Source of the DNA: DATLZM01 sp035559315
GTDB lineage: Bacteria; Actinomycetota; UBA4738; HRBIN12
Assembly: GCA_035559315.1 (NCBI GenBank)
Contig: DATMBJ010000064.1
Span: 1 to 5,748 of the forward strand
Direction: 5' to 3'
Length of the DNA stretch: 5,748 nucleotides
In this document: positions 1 to 4,073 of the stretch, in pieces
Numbering within the stretch: position 1 is the first letter of the stretch
How the letters are laid out: every line of letters begins with the position of its first letter
The notes under the pieces: model-generated
What the model saw: the letters and a program-made list of their open reading frames with translations, nothing else
The model's database searches: none
What the model was told of the DNA's origin: nothing
Made by a program: the position numbers and the translations under genes

Positions 1-34
1 CGGGGAACCCTCTCCGGGCGTGGAGCCTACCCGA

Positions 35-65
35 CGGCGCCCGGGCCGGCATCGGCCCGGGGCCG
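35..65 (-). terminator. GC-rich hairpin after the last gene, possible terminator
   Basis: A perfect 9-bp inverted repeat, CCCGGGCCG at 40-48 and CGGCCCGGG at 53-61 with a 4-nt loop, extends by four more pairs (35-38 with 62-65) past a single bulged base at 39. It begins one base after the final TGA (69-67), so it is well placed to end the minus-strand transcript. There is no U-run on its far side (34 to 1), so it is not a textbook intrinsic terminator. It may instead be a U-less hairpin terminator or an mRNA 3' stabiliser. Confidence 0.45.
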
Positions 66-66
66 G

Positions 67-294
67 TCAGTCGCCCCGGAGCCTCCCGGCGAGGGCCCCG
101 AGCATCGCCCACGCGATCCTGGGCTCCTCCGCCAGGACCCCCACGAAGAGCGTCTCCCCGTGCTCACCCTCGCGGACCAGCTCCTCCCCCGGCCCGAACC
201 GGTAGTCCAGGGTCCCTTTGAGGATCCGCCGCCGCTGCCGCTGAGAGAGCCCGCGGAACAGCGGAACCCTGCCGAGCGCCTCCAGTCGATCCAT
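67..294 (-). pseudogene. Internally deleted cyclic-nucleotide-binding domain protein (75 aa)
   Basis: Residues 1-51 match the start of a CRP-type cyclic-nucleotide-binding domain: MDRLEALGRVPLFRGLSQRQ, then FGPGEELVREGEHGETLFV. Residues 53-75 (VLAEEPRIAWAMLGALAGRL and four more) match the end of that domain, where a phrase like LLEEEPRIAxxLLxxLAxRLR is usual. The roughly 60-70 residues that should lie between, holding the central beta-roll and the phosphate-binding cassette (GELAxL...RxA), are missing. The reading frame is intact across the join (about 144-133). The ATG at 294 is supported by GAGGGGAG at 307-300, 5 nt upstream. With the ligand pocket gone it should not bind cAMP or cGMP, and there is no DNA-binding helix-turn-helix. 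It is either a decayed gene caught by an in-frame deletion, a small protein with a new role, or an assembly error. It lies 28 nt after the 50-residue ORF and ends the gene cluster. Confidence 0.7.
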
Positions 295-299
295 CCCCG

Positions 300-307
300 C
301 TCCCCTC
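300..307 (-). promoter_or_regulatory. Ribosome-binding site for the deleted cNMP-binding gene
   Basis: GAGGGGAG at 307-300 lies 5 nt before the ATG at 294. It favours this start over an in-frame upstream ATG at 420, whose extra 42 residues look unlike the family and overlap the 50-residue ORF. The remnant is therefore still equipped for translation. Confidence 0.6.
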
Positions 308-322
308 GTGCCGAGGGGAGCA

Positions 323-475
323 TCATCGCACGGGACGAGGAGGCCGGTCCGCCGCCCGCCGGACGAGCGCCTTGACCCGGACGACGTCGGGGTCGCGGGG
401 ATCCAGCGGCAGGACGGCATCGCGTCCTTCCCGCGGCCTCACGACCGGCCTCCGCTCCACCCCGATCCGCCGCAT
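323..475 (-). CDS. Small hypothetical protein (50 aa), function unknown
   Basis: A 50-residue basic protein I cannot assign to a named family. It runs from ATG at 475 to TGA at 325-323. Support for coding: GAGGGGG at 490-484 sits 8 nt before the ATG; codon third positions are overwhelmingly G or C, as in the neighbours; and it fills most of the gap between mobA and the last gene on the same strand. The core LPLDPRDPDVVRVKALVRRA (22-41), acidic/proline followed by an amphipathic basic helix, looks like a constrained motif. I have an impression of similar short proteins in high-GC bacteria but cannot confirm it. An in-frame GTG at 499 would add eight residues but lacks a ribosome-binding site. 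It has no Cys, so it is not an Fe-S protein, and no signal peptide or membrane segment. It shows no resemblance that I can see to FdsD, the small subunit of fds operons. Confidence 0.5.
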   Translation of the reverse strand: MRRIGVERRPVVRPREGRDAVLPLDPRDPDVVRVKALVRRAADRPPRPVR

Positions 476-535
476 ATCCGCCACCCCCTCGGCACCCACT
501 GGACCACGCGCGCGGGCGGGAGCCTGTATCCGCCG

Positions 536-1192
536 TCACGGAGCGGATGTGTCGTTCCGCGGCCCGAGGTCGGCGGGGAGGTCCACGTCGCGGAGCGTCT
601 CCCCCGACGGGTCGAGCGCCCGCCAGGCCTCCTCGGGGACCACCGCGAGCCGGAGGGCGGCCAGGAACCCCCGGACGCTCCGCTCGCCGGCCCCGAACCG
701 CGTCCGGGCCGCCGCGAGCGCCTCGCGGCGGAGCGCGCAGGGGAGCGGCCGGAACCCCCCGGCCTCCCCGAGCGCGGCCGCGTCCACCGGGCCCGCCAGG
801 ACCGCCCGGACCAGCTCCCGGAGGACCGACGGGACGAGCGTCGGCATGTCGCCGGCGGCCACCAGGGCGAGGGGGGTGCGAACCGCCCGGAGGCCGGCCA
901 GGATCCCCGCGAGCGGTCCCTCCCCCTCCCGCGCGTCCCGCGCCACGCGGACCCGCAGGTCCCCGGGGAGCGAGGGGTCCGGCGCCTCCGGCGCCACCAC
1001 CACCACGACCTCGGCGCAGACCTCCGCCAGGGCCCGGGCCGCGCGGTGGAGCAGGGGCTCCCCGAGGTAGGGCGCGGCCAGCTTGTCGCGTCCGAACCTC
1101 GTCGAGCGGCCGCCCGCGAGGAGCACCCCGGTCGCGACCGCCCCGGCCTCGCGCGCGGCGGGTTCGTCCCGCTCCCCGGGTCCCCGGGCCAC
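536..1192 (-). CDS. mobA: Molybdenum cofactor guanylyltransferase MobA
   Basis: Transfers GMP from GTP to Mo-molybdopterin, giving the MGD cofactor needed by the formate dehydrogenase encoded upstream; cytosolic. The 218-residue product has the nucleotidyltransferase signature LLAGGRSTRFGRDK (24-37), a DAREGEGPLAGILAGL segment (86-101), the metal-binding AAGDMPTL (112-119, with Asp115 matching the catalytic Asp of MobA) and a C-terminal RDVDLPADL (201-209) like the D-x-N/D-T-P-x-D-L end of the family. Length is close to E. coli MobA (194 residues). I chose GTG at 1192 because it lies just 5 nt after the preceding TAG and is the only in-frame start before the signature; the next, GTG in GVLLAGG, would cut into the nucleotide-binding loop. 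No clear Shine-Dalgarno precedes it, so it probably depends on translational coupling. The stop is TGA at 538-536. MocA/MobA-like cytidylyltransferases share the fold, but the bis-MGD enzyme context favours MobA. Confidence 0.88.
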   Translation of the reverse strand: MARGPGERDEPAAREAGAVATGVLLAGGRSTRFGRDKLAAPYLGEPLLHRAARALAEVCAEVVVVVAPEAPDPSLPGDLRVRVARDAREGEGPLAGILAGLRAVRTPLALVAAGDMPTLVPSVLRELVRAVLAGPVDAAALGEAGGFRPLPCALRREALAAARTRFGAGERSVRGFLAALRLAVVPEEAWRALDPSGETLRDVDLPADLGPRNDTSAP

Positions 1193-1197
1193 CGCGG

Positions 1198-2181
1198 CTA
1201 CGCCGGCCGGGTGCCCGGCCCCGCGCCCTTGCGCTCGGCGTCCTCCGGCATCCCGCCGTGGACGAACGACCACCCGAACCGCCCCTTGATGCAGAGGTGC
1301 CCGCGCGTCACGTCGTGGTCGAGGGGCGAGGTGGCCTTCACGATCCGCCCGTCCTGGACGTGGAGCTCGAGGTTGCAGCCGACCCCGCAGTAGGGGCAGA
1401 CGGTCCGGGTGACGCTCTGCCGTCCCTCGTCCCACTCCCCCGCCCGCCGCAGGTCGAACTCGGTCTTGAACATGAGGGCCCCGGTCGGGCACACCCCGAT
1501 GCAGTTCCCGCAGTACACGCAGGCGGAGCCGGTGAGCGGGACGGCGAACTCCGTCGAGATCCGCGCGTCGAACCCCCGCCCGGCCACCGCGATGGCGAAC
1601 GTGTTCTGCGCGTCGGGCCCGCAGGCCTCGACGCACTTGTAGCAGAGGATGCACCGGGCGTAGTCCCGGACGTAGAGGTCGTTGTCGACCTTGACCGGCT
1701 GGGCGACGGTCGCGCGTGCCTCCCCGGTCGGCGGCTCGTGGTGGCCCGGGCGCCGGGCGTCGCGCTCCCCCTCGGCGGCCGGCGGGGCGGGCGGGCCGTA
1801 CCGCTCGGGGTCGGCCCCGTACTCGGCGACCCAGCGCCGGACGTCCTCCGAGGCCAGCGAGAGGTCGACGGAGGACGCGAGGAACTCGAGCACCATCCGC
1901 CGGCTGTGGCGGACCCGCTCGGTGTCGGTGCGGACCACCATCCCCGGCTCGACCTTCCGCGCGCAGGCCGGGGCGAGCACCCGGGAGCCCTCGACCTCGA
2001 CCACGCACACCCGGCAGACGTTGACCGGCGTGAGGGTCTCGAGGAAGCAGAGCGTGGGGGTCTCGATCCCCAGGCTCCGGCAGGCCTCGAGGATCGTGGA
2101 GCCCTCGGGCACCCGGACGGGCCGGCCGTCCACCTCGACGTCCACGAGCCGCCGCGGCGGCGCCACGAGCACCTGCGCCAT
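1198..2181 (-). CDS. Iron-sulfur electron-transfer subunit (HoxU/NuoG-like ferredoxin plus molybdopterin-oxidoreductase Fe4S4 domain)
   Basis: A 327-residue protein equivalent to the N-terminal part of an NAD-linked formate dehydrogenase alpha subunit. Residues ~12-90 form a [2Fe-2S] ferredoxin domain with C45, C56, C59 and C73 (C-x10-C-x2-C-x13-C, the NuoG/HoxU spacing). Residues ~126-165 are a Pro/Glu-rich linker. Two [4Fe-4S] motifs follow: C177/C180/C183/C187 and C221/C224/C227/C231-P. Residues ~260-309 are a full molybdopterin-oxidoreductase Fe4S4 domain (C262-x2-C265-x3-C269-x27-C297) including CIKG, whose Lys normally sits between cluster and pterin. The protein stops about 18 residues after this domain, where an FdhA chain would enter the catalytic domain. 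The His-Cys3 motif of NuoG/FdsA (HPLDCxxC...C) is absent; the matching stretch reads ASSVDLSLASEDV. It probably carries electrons between the catalytic subunit and NuoEF. The ATG start at 2181 overlaps the NuoEF stop (TGATG) and has GGAGG 7 nt upstream. It may supply a missing domain to the catalytic subunit or be a second copy of it. Confidence 0.92.
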   Translation of the reverse strand: MAQVLVAPPRRLVDVEVDGRPVRVPEGSTILEACRSLGIETPTLCFLETLTPVNVCRVCVVEVEGSRVLAPACARKVEPGMVVRTDTERVRHSRRMVLEFLASSVDLSLASEDVRRWVAEYGADPERYGPPAPPAAEGERDARRPGHHEPPTGEARATVAQPVKVDNDLYVRDYARCILCYKCVEACGPDAQNTFAIAVAGRGFDARISTEFAVPLTGSACVYCGNCIGVCPTGALMFKTEFDLRRAGEWDEGRQSVTRTVCPYCGVGCNLELHVQDGRIVKATSPLDHDVTRGHLCIKGRFGWSFVHGGMPEDAERKGAGPGTRPA

Positions 2182-4064
2182 CAGCCCCCCTCCCCGTCGA
2201 AGACCCTGAGCTTGGCGATCGCCGACTCCACCGCGAGCGGCGCGAGCTGCCCCAGGCCGCAGATGGAGGCGTCCTTCATGACCGCCCAGACGTCCGCGAG
2301 GAGCGCGAGCTCCCGCTCCCGCGAGCCCAGCGGCCGGCCCCGCGCCAGCCGGGCCAGGGCCTCCTCCTGGCGCACGGTGCCCACGCGGCACGGGACGCAC
2401 TGCCCGCAGGACTCGTCCCGGAAGAACGCGGCGATCCGGAGCACCACGTCGCGGAGGTCCACGGTGTCGTCGAAGGCCATCACGACCCCCGACCCGAGCG
2501 AGGCGCCCGCCGCCCGCGCGTCCTCGAACGACAGCCGCAGGTCGAGCTCGTCGGGCGTGAGGAACGTGCCGGCGGCGCCCCCGAGGAGCACCGCCCGGAG
2601 CGGGCGGCCGCCCCGGACCCCCCCGGCCAGGTCGAGGAGCTCGCGGAGCGTGATCCCCATCTCGACCTCGTAGAGCCCCGGCCGCTCGACGCACCCCGAG
2701 AGGCAGAACAGGCGGGTCCCGGTCGAGTCCGGGGTGCCGGTCGCGGCGTAGGCCTCGGCGCCGACGCGGAGGATCTCGAGGACGTTCACGAGGGTCTCGA
2801 CGTTGTTGATCGCGGTGGGCCGCCCGAACAGGCCGTGGGTCACGGGGAACGGCGGCTTGTTCCGGGGCTCGCCCCGCCGGCCCTCGATCGAGTTGAACAG
2901 CGCCGTCTCCTCCCCGCAGATGTAGGCCCCGGCCCCCCGCCGCAGCTCGATGTCGAACGCGAAGCCCCGGCCCAGGACGTCGTCGCCCAGGAACCCGCGG
3001 GCCCGGGCCTCCTCGACGGCGCGCCGGAGCCGGCGGAACGCGAGCGGGTACTCCCCCCGCACATAGACGTAGCCGCGCTCGGCCCCGGTGGCGTACCCCG
3101 CGATCGTGAGGGCCTCGACGACCGCGAACGGGTCCTCCTCCATGAGCACCCGGTCCTTGAACGTGCCGGGCTCGGATTCGTCGGCGTTGCAGACCACGTA
3201 CTTCGGCCGCGCCGGCTGGCGCGCCACGGCCTCCCACTTCACCCCCATCGGGAACGCCGCCCCGCCCCGGCCCAGGACCTTGGCGTCCTTCACCTCCCGG
3301 ATCACGGCCTCCGGCCCGATCTCGAACGCGACGCGGAGGGCCTCGTAGCCGCCGTGGGCCCGGTAGTCGTCGAGGGAGGCGGGGTCGACCACGCCGACCC
3401 TGCGGAGCAGCCGGAACGCCGCCCGCCCGCCCGGCGCCTCGGCCTGGGGCAGCGGCGCCTGGGGCGGCGCGAGGCGGTCCCACGGCTCGCCGGAGAGGAC
3501 CGCGGCGACCTGCTCGGCGGTGGTGGGCGCCAGGCTCCAGGCGTGGGCTTCGACCCCTGCCTGCTGGAAGAAGACGGCCGGGGCTCGGTCGCAGCGGCCC
3601 AGGCACGGCGAGCGGAACCAGGTCGCGCCGCCGCCCGCCGCCGGGGCCCCCGGCGGGCCGAGGCGCCGCTCGAGGTCCCGGCAGAGCGCCTCCGCCCCCG
3701 CCGTCCGGCACGCGATGTCGTCGCAGACGTGGGCGACGCGGGGCGGCCGCGGCTCGGTCGCGAGCAGCGCGTAGAAGCTCGCGACCCCGTAGGCGTCGGC
3801 CGGGGCCACGCCGAGGCGCTCGCACACGTGGTTGAGGGCCCCCTCCGAGATCCACCCCACCCGGTCCTGCACCGCCTGGAGCGCGGGCAGGAGGAGCGTC
3901 CGCCGCTCCTCGACCCGGCGGAGCCCGCCGCGCGCCACGTGCCCCTCGAGGTCGATCCGGGAGCGGTCCGCCCCCTCCCAGGCGCTCTCGGGCGGCCCGA
4001 GGACCGACGCGACGGCCTCCCGCTCCTCGGGGGTCGGTCGCGCGTCCGAGAGGTGGAGGTCCAC
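2181..4064 (-). CDS. NADH/flavin subunit of formate dehydrogenase, NuoE-NuoF fusion
   Basis: A 627-residue diaphorase subunit that exchanges electrons between NAD(H), FMN and the Fe-S chain; cytoplasmic, with no signal peptide or membrane segment. Residues ~50-195 are a NuoE (thioredoxin-like) domain with [2Fe-2S] ligands C114, C119, C154 and C158. A Pro/Ala-rich linker (~195-222) leads into a NuoF domain. This has the FMN/NADH loop GRGGAAFPMGVKW (265-277), CNADESEPGTFKDR (292-305), GAGAYICGEETAL (377-389) and [4Fe-4S] ligands C553, C556, C559 and C602. The protein ends 25 residues after C602, so it has no extra C-terminal ferredoxin domain as in HydB/HndC. The beta subunit of Methylorubrum extorquens FDH1 is a known fusion of the same type, whereas FdsG/FdsB and NuoE/NuoF are usually separate. 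The GTG start at 4064 has GAGGGGG at 4075-4069, overlapping the upstream stop. The TGA stop at 2183-2181 shares one base with the next ATG. Complex I and [NiFe] hydrogenase diaphorases share these domains; the neighbouring catalytic gene decides for formate dehydrogenase. Confidence 0.95.
   Translation of the reverse strand: MDLHLSDARPTPEEREAVASVLGPPESAWEGADRSRIDLEGHVARGGLRRVEERRTLLLPALQAVQDRVGWISEGALNHVCERLGVAPADAYGVASFYALLATEPRPPRVAHVCDDIACRTAGAEALCRDLERRLGPPGAPAAGGGATWFRSPCLGRCDRAPAVFFQQAGVEAHAWSLAPTTAEQVAAVLSGEPWDRLAPPQAPLPQAEAPGGRAAFRLLRRVGVVDPASLDDYRAHGGYEALRVAFEIGPEAVIREVKDAKVLGRGGAAFPMGVKWEAVARQPARPKYVVCNADESEPGTFKDRVLMEEDPFAVVEALTIAGYATGAERGYVYVRGEYPLAFRRLRRAVEEARARGFLGDDVLGRGFAFDIELRRGAGAYICGEETALFNSIEGRRGEPRNKPPFPVTHGLFGRPTAINNVETLVNVLEILRVGAEAYAATGTPDSTGTRLFCLSGCVERPGLYEVEMGITLRELLDLAGGVRGGRPLRAVLLGGAAGTFLTPDELDLRLSFEDARAAGASLGSGVVMAFDDTVDLRDVVLRIAAFFRDESCGQCVPCRVGTVRQEEALARLARGRPLGSRERELALLADVWAVMKDASICGLGQLAPLAVESAIAKLRVFDGEGG
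2185..2195 (-). promoter_or_regulatory. Ribosome-binding site inside the NuoEF gene for the Fe-S subunit
   Basis: GGGGAGGGGGG at 2195-2185 on the minus strand contains GGAGG (2193-2189), 7 nt before the ATG at 2181. It lies within the last codons of the NuoEF gene, whose stop overlaps this start as TGATG. The arrangement decides the start and points to coupled translation of the two subunits. Confidence 0.7.
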
Positions 4065-4073
4065 GCCGCCCCC

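Noticed and set aside
295..539. GTG at 539 overlapping the mobA stop as GTGA and opening a 170-codon frame, and an ATG at 420 extending the cNMP-binding gene.
   Set aside because: Both give low-complexity Arg/Gly or Ser-rich sequence. The 50-residue ORF and the ATG at 294 have better ribosome-binding sites and protein-like composition.
1193..2008. Minus-strand open extension upstream of mobA.
   Set aside because: It is an out-of-frame reading of the Fe-S subunit gene, has no domain, and the GTG at 1192 fits the MobA family length.
547..2673. Plus-strand open frame of 708 codons opposite mobA, the Fe-S gene and the NuoEF gene.
   Set aside because: Its translation is Pro/Arg/Gly-rich low complexity with no domain, and it lies opposite three genes with unmistakable motifs. 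Long antisense frames are expected when codons are so GC-biased that stop triplets are rare.
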